From: Bacteroidales bacterium
GTDB lineage: Bacteria > Bacteroidota > Bacteroidia > Bacteroidales > P3
DNA: 64,000 bases
Assembly: GCA_017940465.1 (NCBI GenBank)
Contig: JAGAYN010000040.1
Coordinates: forward strand, 1 to 64,000
Direction of reading: 5' to 3'
The notes beneath the pieces were generated by a model. It saw only the letters and a list, made by a program, of their open reading frames with translations. It searched no databases and was not told where the DNA came from. The position numbers and the translations under genes are program-made. This document shows positions 1 through 8,288 of the stretch, piece by piece. Numbering within the stretch: position 1 is the stretch's first letter; every line of letters starts with the position of its first letter.

Positions 1-848
1 CGCTCGCCCGCCGTGGTGTCCACCCCGAAGCCGTCGCGGGCATAGACCACCTCATACTGGTGCTCCTCCCCGTCGTCCACGAACTGAATCACCACCGAAT
101 CCCCCTCGACCCGTATCACCTCGCCCTCCTTCGGTGCCGTGCACCTCGGCCGTACAATGGGGAATGCCGAACCCCAGCGATAATGGACCCATCTACCTGA
201 GTGATTGTTAGTAATGTATGTTTCCATATTATCTAAAGACAATCCTAACCACCATGTTTGGGAGGCAGACGTGTCGTAGCCTCCCGTGATGCCCATGTTC
301 CAGCCATCTCCTTTCGGGGCATGGACAATGCCAATGTAAAAGGTGTCGGACACGGGAACTGGATGGTCAAAATAGAGCTCATAGCAGTTAGATTGATATT
401 CATGGCCATCTCCTTTCCAGTACCCAAAGCGACATTCTCTGACGATAGCGTCATCAACCGAGATGGTGTCGATTGTCTCGAATGAGGCATAGGACAGTGT
501 GATATCTGGATGTACCACATCGGGTCTTCTTTGCCCCAGACGATATAATCCTAATATATGATTTATGGAATCTACGCTTAAAGCGCTGTGCGTCAAGGCT
601 ATTCCATATATCAGACTGTGTTCTCCAGTGGATGGGGCCACATACGGCTGAAGTGCATAAGTGGCCCCAAAATAGAAGCCCCGCATAAATGTTGGACTCC
701 ATACGGATGGGTCGTAGTCAAAAACAGGAACATTGGGCTGCACATTGAACAGATACCATGGGTCGCCATAGCGGACGGTGTCCTGAGCGGAGATATTGGC
801 TATAAAACAATAAGCCAATACGTACAATATAGTCTTTTTCATATACAT
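1..848 (-). CDS. Secreted protein of unknown function, 3' end cut by window edge
   Basis: An open frame starts at ATG 848 and runs off the left edge without a stop, giving about 282 residues. It begins with a typical signal peptide: a short basic start (MYMKKTILY), a hydrophobic stretch and a probable cleavage after ISAQ. A second in-frame ATG lies at 842. The mature part is rich in aromatic and Asp residues and has no family signature I recognise. Near the edge a segment resembling a fibronectin-like strand pattern (QYEVVYARDGFG) appears. Secreted Bacteroidales proteins of this build often carry a C-terminal T9SS sorting domain, but that end is missing here, so cargo status is only inference. 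The coding region is more AT-rich than the genes to its right. Confidence 0.7.
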   Translation of the reverse strand, partial: MYMKKTILYVLAYCFIANISAQDTVRYGDPWYLFNVQPNVPVFDYDPSVWSPTFMRGFYFGATYALQPYVAPSTGEHSLIYGIALTHSALSVDSINHILGLYRLGQRRPDVVHPDITLSYASFETIDTISVDDAIVRECRFGYWKGDGHEYQSNCYELYFDHPVPVSDTFYIGIVHAPKGDGWNMGITGGYDTSASQTWWLGLSLDNMETYITNNHSGRWVHYRWGSAFPIVRPRCTAPKEGEVIRVEGDSVVIQFVDDGEEHQYEVVYARDGFGVDTTAGE

Positions 849-1035
849 GGTTTAATGTTTTAAACAAGGTATTTAAATATTATTGAGATTATTAAGGCAG
901 ATACGATTGAATGCAAACAGGGAGCCGGACCACATCGGGCGAGGTGGTTTTAAGGCCTTCGGGCGGTGTCGTATTGAGGATAATTCGCTCATTATCTATA
1001 TACTTGTATAGTATAAGCGGATTGAAATCCTGCTG

Positions 1036-1043
1036 CAAATATA
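1036..1043 (-). promoter_or_regulatory. Bacteroidetes -7 element TATATTTG
   Basis: On the minus strand TATATTTG matches the TAnnTTTG consensus of Bacteroidota housekeeping promoters. It would give a leader of about 180 nt for the secreted protein gene starting at 848. No clear -33 TTG was identified. Confidence 0.45.
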
Positions 1044-1217
1044 CAAAACTTTTCGATTCCGGAATAAAAAAGTTGCTATCAGTTGTAAATATTTTATTAA
1101 ACCACTGGAAATCAGAGTCCATACAGACCCCACAACCGAACCCCTCCAACCCGATAAACTTAAAAATTCACATTTAAAACTTCAAAATCCCACCCCTTCT
1201 CTACTCCACATTCTACA

Positions 1218-1242
1218 CCCCCTCTCTTGAAAGGAGAGGGGG
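1218..1242. repeat. Perfect 9-bp inverted repeat (CCCCCTCTC / GAGAGGGGG)
   Basis: Two perfectly complementary 9-base arms flank a 7-base loop. The surrounding text, a pyrimidine arm followed by a G-rich tail and 'tgagg', resembles short palindromic repeats dispersed in many bacterial genomes. No T-tract follows, so it is not an obvious intrinsic terminator. Confidence 0.55.
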
Positions 1243-1263
1243 CTGGGGGGTGAGGCCCTCCGA

Positions 1264-1337
1264 ACCCGGTAAGTATCCGGTAGGTATCCCCTAGGTATTT
1301 ACTTCGACTGAGAACCGATATGACCGCTTATGGCCCA
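1264..1337 (+). repeat. 65-bp interspersed repeat, copy 1
   Basis: From 1273 to 1337 the sequence matches 7207-7271 at all but two positions, and weaker similarity continues about nine bases to the left. It carries spaced GTATCC/GGTATCCCC/GGTATTT units. It has no coding frame of note. Both copies have the same orientation and lie downstream of a minus-strand gene. Confidence 0.85.
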
Positions 1338-1343
1338 CTTCGC

Positions 1344-1365
1344 AAAAAAGGGGCCCCATGAGGGG
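1344..1365 (-). terminator. Weak intrinsic terminator candidate after the kinase-RapZ gene
   Basis: Read on the minus strand, a CCCC-TCAT-GGGG mini-hairpin is followed by CCCC and six T residues. The stem is short, so this is tentative. Confidence 0.3.
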
Positions 1366-1382
1366 GCAGAGGGAGACAATGG

Positions 1383-2792
1383 CTATCGCTCCTGCTCGCG
1401 GTGGGTGAGGAGGACGGTGCAGTCTGGATAGGTGTCTGAAAGCCAGCGGGAAAGCTGCTCGGCACAGTAGACGGAGCGGTGCTGTCCGCCGGTGCATCCG
1501 AAGGCGACTTGGAGGTGGGTGAAGCGCCGTTCAAGGTATTTCCCCACGCTCTGCGCCACCAGCGTCTTGGCATGGTCGAGGAACTGCGCCACGGCCTCTT
1601 CGCGCCGGAGGAAGTCGATGACGGGGCGGTCCTTGCCGGTATAGGCTTTATACTCGGCGTAGCGGCCCGGGTTGGGAAGCGCGCGGCAGTCGAATATGAA
1701 GCCGCCGCCATTGCCGGAGGGGTCGTCGGGGAGGCCCTGTTTGAAGCTGAAGGAGAGCACCCGGACGGTGAGCCCCGAGGCGGTGTCCTGCGCCGAGGCG
1801 GGCGCCAGCCGCGGCGAACGGAGGGCACGCAGGAGTTCGGGCAGGGCCTCGGGCAGGGGATGGCTGTCGAGCAGTCGTCGCAGGTTGCTGAGTGCCAGCG
1901 GAATGCTTTCCTTGAAGTAGGGCTTGTTCTCGTAGAGGCCCCGGTAGCCGTAGGCGCCGAGGGTCTGCAGGATACGCACCAGGACATAGGCCCAGAAATG
2001 ATTGAGCCACTGTGACTTGGCATCGCCCGAGAGGTGCCGTGCATCGAGGTAGTGGTGCAGGAGGTCGAGCCGGACGGGCTCGGGGAGGTCGCTCTTGGCG
2101 GAATAGAGGAGCGAGGCGACGTCGTACTGCGCTGCACCGCGTCGGCCTCCCTGGAAATCGATGTAGTACAGATCGCGATTCTCCGTCACCATGATGTTGC
2201 GCCCCTGGAAGTCGCGGTAGAGAAAGTAGCCGCAGTCGGCCCCGAGGAGGAAGTCGGCCAGGGTGTGGAAGTCGTCCTCGAGGAGTTGCTCATCGAAGTC
2301 TATATGGTTGAGCTTGAGGAAGAAGTACTTGAAATAGTTGAGGTCCCAGAGGATAGACTGGCGATCGAAGGCCGGCCGGGGGTAGGCCAGGGAGAAGTCG
2401 ATGTCGGCTCCGGCCTGCTGGATGGCGGCGAGGTCGGTGAGTGCCTGGCGGTAGAGGGCCGCCATGTCGGCATCGAATCCCCCACCCTGCCGCCGCTTGT
2501 CGAGCAGGAGCCCGTAGAGCGAAGTGTCGCCCAGGTCCTCCTGCAGGTAGTGCGAGAGGTCGTCGCTGACGGCGTAGACTTCGGGCACAGGAATCCCCTT
2601 CGCCCTGAAATGGCAGGCGAAAGCGACGAAGGCGCGGTTCTCGCGCGGCTCGTCGCCGATGGTGCCGATGCAGCGGTGCGAGGCTCCGGAGAGGCGGTAG
2701 TAGCGTCGGCTGGAGCCATTGGCTCCCAGGGCGAGGCATTCGCCGCACGGCTCGCCCGCCCATTGCTCAAAGAGCGCTTTGAGGGTCTGCAT
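1383..2792 (-). CDS. Sugar kinase (APH fold) fused to RapZ C-terminal domain
   Basis: This 469-residue protein has two parts. Residues 1 to about 330 form an aminoglycoside-phosphotransferase-fold kinase: a catalytic-loop-like segment (YFLYRDFQGRNIMV) and a metal-binding segment (YIDFQGGRRG) are visible. Such kinases in Gram-negatives act on N-acetylmuramate/glucosamine in cell-wall recycling (AmgK type). The last 130 residues are a RapZ/UPF0042 C-terminal domain with its hallmark GCTGGQHRSV; the RapZ P-loop domain is absent. This fusion is familiar in Bacteroidota, but its substrate is not established. I prefer ATG 2792 over GTG 2795 because it makes a one-base TGATG overlap with the bactofilin stop, indicating translational coupling. 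Confidence 0.85.
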   Translation of the reverse strand: MQTLKALFEQWAGEPCGECLALGANGSSRRYYRLSGASHRCIGTIGDEPRENRAFVAFACHFRAKGIPVPEVYAVSDDLSHYLQEDLGDTSLYGLLLDKRRQGGGFDADMAALYRQALTDLAAIQQAGADIDFSLAYPRPAFDRQSILWDLNYFKYFFLKLNHIDFDEQLLEDDFHTLADFLLGADCGYFLYRDFQGRNIMVTENRDLYYIDFQGGRRGAAQYDVASLLYSAKSDLPEPVRLDLLHHYLDARHLSGDAKSQWLNHFWAYVLVRILQTLGAYGYRGLYENKPYFKESIPLALSNLRRLLDSHPLPEALPELLRALRSPRLAPASAQDTASGLTVRVLSFSFKQGLPDDPSGNGGGFIFDCRALPNPGRYAEYKAYTGKDRPVIDFLRREEAVAQFLDHAKTLVAQSVGKYLERRFTHLQVAFGCTGGQHRSVYCAEQLSRWLSDTYPDCTVLLTHREQER

Positions 2793-3202
2793 CACTCCTC
2801 GGCGTGCTGCTCGGCGGCTTCGGCGGCGGCGCGGGCCTCGGCCTCCTGCTGCTGGCGCACCTCATCGAGCATGCGGCACTTGCCGGTGAAGACGGCGCCG
2901 GGCTCGATGGAGAGCTTGTTGATGAGGATGTCGCCCTTGACGCGGGCCGTGCTGTGGAGCGAGAGGAGCTCTTTCACAGAGAGGTTGCCATTGACGGTGC
3001 CGATGATGTTGGCGTTCTGGCAGAGGATGTTGCCATTGACGATGCCGGTGTCGCCCACCACAAGCTTGCCGTTGAGCTGAATGTTGCCTTCGAGGGTGCC
3101 GTCGAGGCGGAAGTCGCCGGAGGCGGTGATGTCGCCTTTGATGACGGTGCCGTTGATGATGCTGTTGAGGGGTGTGTTTTCTACTTCCATTGTTCTTGCC
3201 AT
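2792..3202 (-). CDS. Bactofilin (polymer-forming cytoskeletal protein)
   Basis: A 136-residue bactofilin. The core, about residues 15-110, shows the repeating short beta-strand pattern with Gly turns (GTVIKGDI, GTLEGNI, GIVNGNI, GTVNGNL) that builds the right-handed beta-helix subunit of bactofilin filaments. The tail is Ala/Glu-rich and probably disordered. Bactofilins polymerise without nucleotide and scaffold peptidoglycan or envelope machines. It lies between porW and the kinase-RapZ gene, starts 17 bases after the porW stop and overlaps the next gene by one base, so the three form an envelope-related operon. Confidence 0.93.
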   Translation of the reverse strand: MARTMEVENTPLNSIINGTVIKGDITASGDFRLDGTLEGNIQLNGKLVVGDTGIVNGNILCQNANIIGTVNGNLSVKELLSLHSTARVKGDILINKLSIEPGAVFTGKCRMLDEVRQQQEAEARAAAEAAEQHAEE

Positions 3203-3218
3203 AATTTGGGTTGTTGAT

Positions 3219-6029
3219 TTATTGATTTTTGTTGCTTTCTTTCAAATAATACCTCCTGAAGAAGGGGATATAGGCGTTGGGGTCCTTGCGGTTGTAGAAG
3301 GTGGCGTAGTTGAGGGTGGAGATGGGGAATTCCTGGTGGTCGGAGGAGTTGAGCTGGCGGAGGGGGCTCTCGTCCTGCTGGAGGTGCTTCCAGTAGCCGA
3401 GGGCCTCGGCGGCGGACATGAAGCGGTGGATGGTGATGAGCTGGGTGGTGTCGGTGAAGAGGGTGGTGTTGATTCTGTAGCCTGAGTTGGAGTAGTACTG
3501 ACTGTTGAAGGCAGCGATCTTGTACTGGAGTTCGGTGGCTTTAACGGTGCGGTCATTGACGACGATGACTACATAGTACTGCTGGTTCTCGCGGTAGCGG
3601 TAGACCTGCGACTCGGCCGGGAGCTCCGTGTCGGCTTCGTCCTCCGGGGTGCTTCGCTGCACGGACGGGGCCGGTGCAGCGACGGCGGCAAGGCGCCGCT
3701 CGTCCTGCTCGGTGATGGTCTCGTCGCTGCTGTAGGGGTTGAAGCGGCGGGCTGTGTCGCGCAGGAGGGCCAGTTGCGTCTGGGCGAGCGGCCGGATGCT
3801 GTCGGCTTCGCCGCAGCGGACGAGGATGTCCTCCAGCGTGGCGACGGCCGCCTGCCGGTTGCCGGTCTGCGCCTGGGCCAGGGCTTTCCAGTAATCGAAG
3901 CGTAGCAACTGGGGGCTTCCGGCGTAGGTCTCCCCTGCCTCGTCGGCCAGGCGGATGACCCGTGTGTAGCGGCGGGCGGCATATTGGGCGTAGAGGGTCT
4001 CGTAGTCGTCCTCTATGCGTCGGTCGCGGCGGATGATTTCCTTGTAGTACTCGTTGTCGCGGATGAGGTTGGCGAAGTCGCTGTCGGGGAAGCCCATGAG
4101 CACCATGTCGCGGTAGTAGTTGGCCTGGGGAGTGTTGCCCTGACGGTCATAGATGCGGTAGAGCATGTAGAAAGCCTGTACCACTTCGTCGTAGGAGGTG
4201 TAGTGGTCGGCCAGGCGGTGGTAGCATTCGAGGGCCCGCGGTATGTTGCCGATGCCGTCGTAGTAAATGTAGCCGGCATTGAGCAGGCAGATGGAGGTGA
4301 GCGAGTCGATGGAGTCGAGCTGTTGCTGTGTGGTGGGGAGGTCCTTGAGGTAGTAGGCCGGACTGGTAGGGTCGTTGGGGTTGCCTTTGGCCAGCGCGGC
4401 TCCGGAAGAGGAACCCTCCTGCCGCCCGTCCTGGTCGGTCTGCTGCGATTGCTCCTCGTCGGTATCCAGCATTGCCATCGAGGGCTTGTTGGAGAGGAAC
4501 CACATATCCTCCAGCGCCCTCATGCCCCACCGTTGGCGGAAGGTCTCCTTGCCTTTCTGAAGGGTATTGGAATTGTAGAAGTACCAGTCGCCGGTGAGGG
4601 TGTTCTGCTGGGCTTTCGAGTCGTTGAGGAGTTCGTTGATGAGCTCACGCTCGCGGGCCTCCTCCTGCTGCCGCTTGTAGGTCTCTATCTGCCTGTTGAT
4701 GAGGTTGAGGCGTTCTGCCTCGGGGAGTGCGGCGACTGCCAGGATGCTGTCGCAGCGGGTAAAGGTGCGCGTGTAGAGGGCCAGTTCGGTGAGGGTCTCG
4801 TGGCGGCGGCGGATGTGGTCGTAACGGGGATAGTCGCGGGTGATGCACTGCATGGCGGTGTCGTAGTAGAGCTGCGCCTGGTCGTAGTCCTGGAACTGGT
4901 CGTAGAGCACTTCTCCCATGCGGAGGGCCGATTGGGCGCGCTGGGCTTGGTTGACCTTGGCGAGGGCCACGGAGAGGCGGTAATTGTCGCAAGCCTTGCG
5001 CGGCTCCTTCATGCCGAGGTACATCTCGCCTTTGGCGAAGTAGATTTGGTCGCGGTACTCTTCGTTTTTCTTGTCACCAAGAAGGTCGTCGAGCTGGCGT
5101 TCGAGCTTGGCTATGTCGGAATGCTCCAGGTCGGCGCAGGAAGCCTCGCCCAACTTGGCGTTGAATTCCATGACGTAGGGTGGGCTATAGCGGAGCACCT
5201 GGTGGTAGTACTTGGCGGCCACGGCGCGGCGGTCCAGCTGACGGTAAATCTGCGCCATGAGGAATGTGAGGCGGGCTTTGGCCTGCCGGTCGGAGGTGGC
5301 GTCGATGGCTTCCCGTATATACTCGACGGCTTTCTTGTATTTGCCTTGGGGGACGGTGGCCTCCACCATGGCGATGTAGAGCTTGTCGCGCTGGGACCGC
5401 GAGAACTGCCCTTTGGCAAGCTGCTGCACCAACTGGTCAAGCATATTCTCAGCCTCGGTGTAGCGCTTCTCCTGCGTCATGCTTCGTGCCAGGAGCACGG
5501 CGCCTTCGTCTCCGGCGCGGGTGCCCTGGAACTGCGAGGTGAGGATGTTGCAGGTGTTGGCGGTGGAGGTGTAGTCGTGCTTATAGAAGGAGGCGTATGC
5601 AGTGAGGAGGTAGCATTCCTTGATGTAGGGGACGTGTTCTGTTCCGCGGACGAAGATGCTGTGTTTCTTGATGCCTTTGATGCCTTTTTCGATGGCGCGG
5701 TCCATTTCGGGATAGATGGAGCGTGCATTGTCGTCGGTGCCGAGGGGTTCGGGGGGTAGGAGCTGTGTATAGTCGTCCACCACGCTGGCATATAGCTTCT
5801 GCCGACCTTCCTTGAGGCTTTCGTTGCCGTTCCACCAGACGTTGTAATGGGTGGTGAGGTTGTGGTACTGGATGTTTTTCCACTTGGCTTTCTCGGTGGA
5901 GCAGGAGGCGAGGAGAAACAGGATAAGGAATTGAAAATTGAAAATTGAAAATAGGAATATGCGCCGCACTGCGGGTTTGCAGTACGCGCGCTTGAGCAAC
6001 TGACCTATTATATTCTTTACAATTTTCAA
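3219..6029 (-). CDS. porW: T9SS lipoprotein PorW/SprE, TPR-rich
   Basis: A 936-residue lipoprotein. The N-terminus has a basic region, a hydrophobic stretch and a lipobox ending LLASC, so Cys is lipidated. Directly after it comes the family signature with THYNVWWNG, followed by many tetratricopeptide-like helices and a low-complexity middle (QSQQTDQDGRQEG). The C-terminal 150 residues look like a beta-rich domain. PorW/SprE links the T9SS motor and translocon at the periplasmic face of the outer membrane and is needed for secretion and, in flavobacteria, gliding. The signal peptide core (SIFNFQF) is written by a heptamer DNA repeat. It is first in an operon with the bactofilin and the kinase-RapZ fusion. 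Confidence 0.88.
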   Translation of the reverse strand: MKIVKNIIGQLLKRAYCKPAVRRIFLFSIFNFQFLILFLLASCSTEKAKWKNIQYHNLTTHYNVWWNGNESLKEGRQKLYASVVDDYTQLLPPEPLGTDDNARSIYPEMDRAIEKGIKGIKKHSIFVRGTEHVPYIKECYLLTAYASFYKHDYTSTANTCNILTSQFQGTRAGDEGAVLLARSMTQEKRYTEAENMLDQLVQQLAKGQFSRSQRDKLYIAMVEATVPQGKYKKAVEYIREAIDATSDRQAKARLTFLMAQIYRQLDRRAVAAKYYHQVLRYSPPYVMEFNAKLGEASCADLEHSDIAKLERQLDDLLGDKKNEEYRDQIYFAKGEMYLGMKEPRKACDNYRLSVALAKVNQAQRAQSALRMGEVLYDQFQDYDQAQLYYDTAMQCITRDYPRYDHIRRRHETLTELALYTRTFTRCDSILAVAALPEAERLNLINRQIETYKRQQEEARERELINELLNDSKAQQNTLTGDWYFYNSNTLQKGKETFRQRWGMRALEDMWFLSNKPSMAMLDTDEEQSQQTDQDGRQEGSSSGAALAKGNPNDPTSPAYYLKDLPTTQQQLDSIDSLTSICLLNAGYIYYDGIGNIPRALECYHRLADHYTSYDEVVQAFYMLYRIYDRQGNTPQANYYRDMVLMGFPDSDFANLIRDNEYYKEIIRRDRRIEDDYETLYAQYAARRYTRVIRLADEAGETYAGSPQLLRFDYWKALAQAQTGNRQAAVATLEDILVRCGEADSIRPLAQTQLALLRDTARRFNPYSSDETITEQDERRLAAVAAPAPSVQRSTPEDEADTELPAESQVYRYRENQQYYVVIVVNDRTVKATELQYKIAAFNSQYYSNSGYRINTTLFTDTTQLITIHRFMSAAEALGYWKHLQQDESPLRQLNSSDHQEFPISTLNYATFYNRKDPNAYIPFFRRYYLKESNKNQ
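5929..5954. repeat. Heptamer repeat (TTGAAAA) inside porW signal peptide
   Basis: Three tandem copies of a TTGAAAA-type heptamer lie within the porW coding region and encode part of its hydrophobic signal segment. Related AATTTTCAA/TTTTCAATT sequence is found just upstream of the gene and inside the M20 peptidase gene. Confidence 0.7.
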
Positions 6030-6039
6030 GTTTTCAATT
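6021..6039. repeat. Heptamer-type repeat between ychF and porW
   Basis: AATTTTCAAGTTTTCAATT spans the porW start codon region and the short gap after ychF. It belongs to the same repeat type as the copy 70 bases further inside porW. Confidence 0.6.
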
Positions 6040-6049
6040 CACGATTTTA

Positions 6050-7150
6050 CTATACGTTGAAGCGGAAGTGCATGATGTCGCCGTCCTGCACGACATAGTC
6101 CTTGCCCTCTACGGCAATCTTCCCGGCCTCGCGGCAGCGGGCTTCGGAGCCGAGGGCGACGTAGTCGTCGTACTTGATGACTTCGGCGCGGATGAAGCCG
6201 CGTTCGAAGTCGGAGTGGATGATGCCGGCGGTCTGTGGGGCTTTCATACCGCGTTTGAAGGTCCATGCGCGGCATTCCTTGGGGCCTGCCGTGAGGAATG
6301 TCTGGAGACCGAGGAGGCGGTAGGCAGCCTTAATGAGGCGGTTGACGCCGCTTTCCTCCAGGCCCAGGTCGTTGAGGAAGAGCTGCTTCTCCTCGTAGGT
6401 CTCGAGTTCGGCAATGTCGGCCTCGATGGCTGCGCCGAGGATGAGGACTTCGGCCTGTTCGTCCTTGACGGCATTGCGGAGGGCGTTGACGTAGGCGTTG
6501 CCGCTGACAACGGAGGCTTCGTCGACGTTGCAGACGTAGAGGACGGGCTTGGTGGTGAGGAGTGAGAGGTCGCGGGCGGCTTCCTGCTGGGCATCGTCGA
6601 GCTGGACGGTGCGTGCGCTGCGGCCGGCGAGGAGGGCTTCGCGGTAGAGGTCCATGACCTCCACCAGTTTCTTGGCCCGCGCGTCGCCACCGGCTTTGCC
6701 TTTTTTCACCTCTTTGTCGTAGCGGTTTTCGATGGTTTCGAGGTCTTTGAACTGGAGTTCAAGGTCGATTGTCTGCTTGTCGCGGACGGGGTCGACGGTG
6801 CCGTCGACGTGGGTGATGTTGTCGTTGTCGAAGCAGCGGAGGACGTGGATGATGGCGTCGCAGTTGCGTATGTCGGCGAGGAATTTGTTGCCGAGGCCCT
6901 CGCCCTTGGAGGCGCCGCGGACGAGGCCGGCGATGTCGACTATCTCCACAGTGGCGGGGACGACCGAGGCCGGACGCTCTATCTCGGCCAGCTTGGCCAG
7001 ACGCTCGTCGGGCACGGTGATGATGCCGACGTTGGGCTCAATGGTGCAGAAGGGGAAGTTGGCGGCCTGCGCCTTGGCATTGGAGAGGCAGTTGAAGAGT
7101 GTCGACTTGCCGACGTTGGGCAGTCCTACGATTCCGCATTGGAGGCTCAT
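6050..7150 (-). CDS. ychF: Redox-regulated ATPase YchF
   Basis: This 366-residue protein is the universal Obg-like P-loop ATPase YchF/OLA1. The P-loop GLPNVGKSTLFN is at residues 8-19, the switch region VDIAGLVRGASKGEGLGN near 70-90, and the C-terminal TGS-like domain ends with the typical GDIMHFRFNV. YchF associates with ribosomes and prefers ATP to GTP. Length and both ends match the family. It is separated from porW by only 20 bases and may be co-transcribed with it. No clear TAnnTTTG element was seen upstream. Confidence 0.97.
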   Translation of the reverse strand: MSLQCGIVGLPNVGKSTLFNCLSNAKAQAANFPFCTIEPNVGIITVPDERLAKLAEIERPASVVPATVEIVDIAGLVRGASKGEGLGNKFLADIRNCDAIIHVLRCFDNDNITHVDGTVDPVRDKQTIDLELQFKDLETIENRYDKEVKKGKAGGDARAKKLVEVMDLYREALLAGRSARTVQLDDAQQEAARDLSLLTTKPVLYVCNVDEASVVSGNAYVNALRNAVKDEQAEVLILGAAIEADIAELETYEEKQLFLNDLGLEESGVNRLIKAAYRLLGLQTFLTAGPKECRAWTFKRGMKAPQTAGIIHSDFERGFIRAEVIKYDDYVALGSEARCREAGKIAVEGKDYVVQDGDIMHFRFNV

Positions 7151-7197
7151 GGTGTTTTTATATTATATCTATTGTTTTTGTTTCCGTTTCGGGTGGG

Positions 7198-7271
7198 ACC
7201 CTGTAGGTATCCGGTAGGTATCCCCTAGGTATTTACTTCGACTGAGAACCGATATGAACGCTTATGGACCA
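7198..7271 (+). repeat. 65-bp interspersed repeat, copy 2
   Basis: 7207-7271 matches 1273-1337 with two substitutions. The copy ends exactly at the base before the stop codon of the glycosyltransferase gene (7272-7274) and fills most of the gap to ychF. Confidence 0.85.
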
Positions 7272-8204
7272 TCAGATTTCTTTCTCGATTAGATACTGGT
7301 TGCGGGTGGTGGAGTTGCGGCAGACGAGTTCGCCGATGAATCCAGCGAGGAAGAGCATGGTGCCCATGACGAGGAAGAGCATGGAGAGGTAGAACCAGAC
7401 GCTGTTGGTCAGCGCGATGCGTCCGCAGAGGCGCAGCACGATGACGACGCAGAGGTCAATAAATCCCAACAGGAATGCCAGGGAGCCGACGGCGCCGAAG
7501 AAGTGCATGGGCTGCTTGCCGAATTTGGACATGAACATGATGGACATGAGGTCGAGGTAGCCGTTGATGAAGCGGTTGATGCCGAATTTGGTGACGCCGA
7601 ACTCGCGCTTGCGGTGCTGGACGACTTTTTCGCCGATGCGCGAGAAGCCGGCCCACTTGGCGATGACGGGTATGTAGCGGTGCATTTCGCCGTAGACCTC
7701 GATGGATTTGACGACGTCGCGGCGGTAGGCTTTGAGGCCGCAGTTGAAGTCGTGGAGCTTGATGCCGGAGAGGAGGCGCGTGGTGCCGTTGAAGAACTTC
7801 GAGGGCAGGTTCTTGGCGAGTTTGCTGTCGTAGCGTTTCTTTTTCCATCCGGAGACGAGGTCGTAGCCCTCCTCCAGTATCATGCGGCGCATTTCGGGCA
7901 CCTCGTCGGGGGAGTCCTGGAGGTCGGCGTCCATGGTGACGACGATGTCGCCCTGGGCGGCGGCGAAGCCTGTGTTGAGGGCGGCGGATTTGCCGTAGTT
8001 GCGGCGGAATTTGATGCCGCGGTAGGCGGGGTTGGCGGCGTGGAGGGCCTCGATGACCTGCCAGGAGCCGTCGTTGCTGCCGTCGTCGACCATGACGACC
8101 TCATAAGTGAGGGCGTGTTCCTGCATGACGCGGTCTATCCACTGGGCCAGGTGGGGGAGCGACTCGGCTTCGTTGTAGAGGGGTACTATGATTGAGATGT
8201 CCAT
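7272..8204 (-). CDS. Family 2 glycosyltransferase (DPM1/GtrB-like) with membrane anchor
   Basis: A 310-residue GT2 enzyme. The N-terminal GT-A domain shows SIIVPLYNEAESLP, the nucleotide-binding VVMVDDGSNDGS and the metal-binding MDADLQD. The C-terminal 90 residues hold two transmembrane helices, as in polyprenyl-phosphate glucosyl- or mannosyltransferases that charge a lipid carrier with a sugar. The acceptor and sugar cannot be read from sequence. It follows the DUF4199-like gene, a pairing I associate with Bacteroidota genomes, after a gap of 53 bases filled with heptamer repeats. Confidence 0.9.
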   Translation of the reverse strand: MDISIIVPLYNEAESLPHLAQWIDRVMQEHALTYEVVMVDDGSNDGSWQVIEALHAANPAYRGIKFRRNYGKSAALNTGFAAAQGDIVVTMDADLQDSPDEVPEMRRMILEEGYDLVSGWKKKRYDSKLAKNLPSKFFNGTTRLLSGIKLHDFNCGLKAYRRDVVKSIEVYGEMHRYIPVIAKWAGFSRIGEKVVQHRKREFGVTKFGINRFINGYLDLMSIMFMSKFGKQPMHFFGAVGSLAFLLGFIDLCVVIVLRLCGRIALTNSVWFYLSMLFLVMGTMLFLAGFIGELVCRNSTTRNQYLIEKEI

Positions 8205-8242
8205 TTTAAAATTAAGAGTTAAAAATTATGAACTAAGAATTT

Positions 8243-8288
8243 CTCATTCTTCATTTTTCATTCTTCATTCTTCATTTTTCCTTTTTCG
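8243..8288. repeat. Tandem heptamer repeat (CATTCTT/CATTTTT)
   Basis: About six consecutive heptamers of the form CATTCTT or CATTTTT span the 3' end of the DUF4199-like gene and the gap to the glycosyltransferase. On the minus strand they encode the Lys/Glu/Asn-rich C-terminus NEKGKMKNEE. Confidence 0.75.

Larger units (their letters stand above)
849..1382. other. Non-coding stretch with promoter, hairpin and 65-bp repeat
   Basis: No convincing gene is seen in this 534-base stretch. Its left half is AT-rich and holds a TAnnTTTG promoter element for the secreted protein gene. Its right half holds a perfect GC-rich hairpin, copy 1 of a 65-bp repeat and a weak terminator behind the kinase-RapZ gene. 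Confidence 0.6.

Noticed and set aside
892-1149. An 85-codon minus-strand frame upstream of the secreted protein gene
   Set aside because: It spans the promoter element, has no signal or domain and lies in AT-rich DNA where such frames occur by chance.
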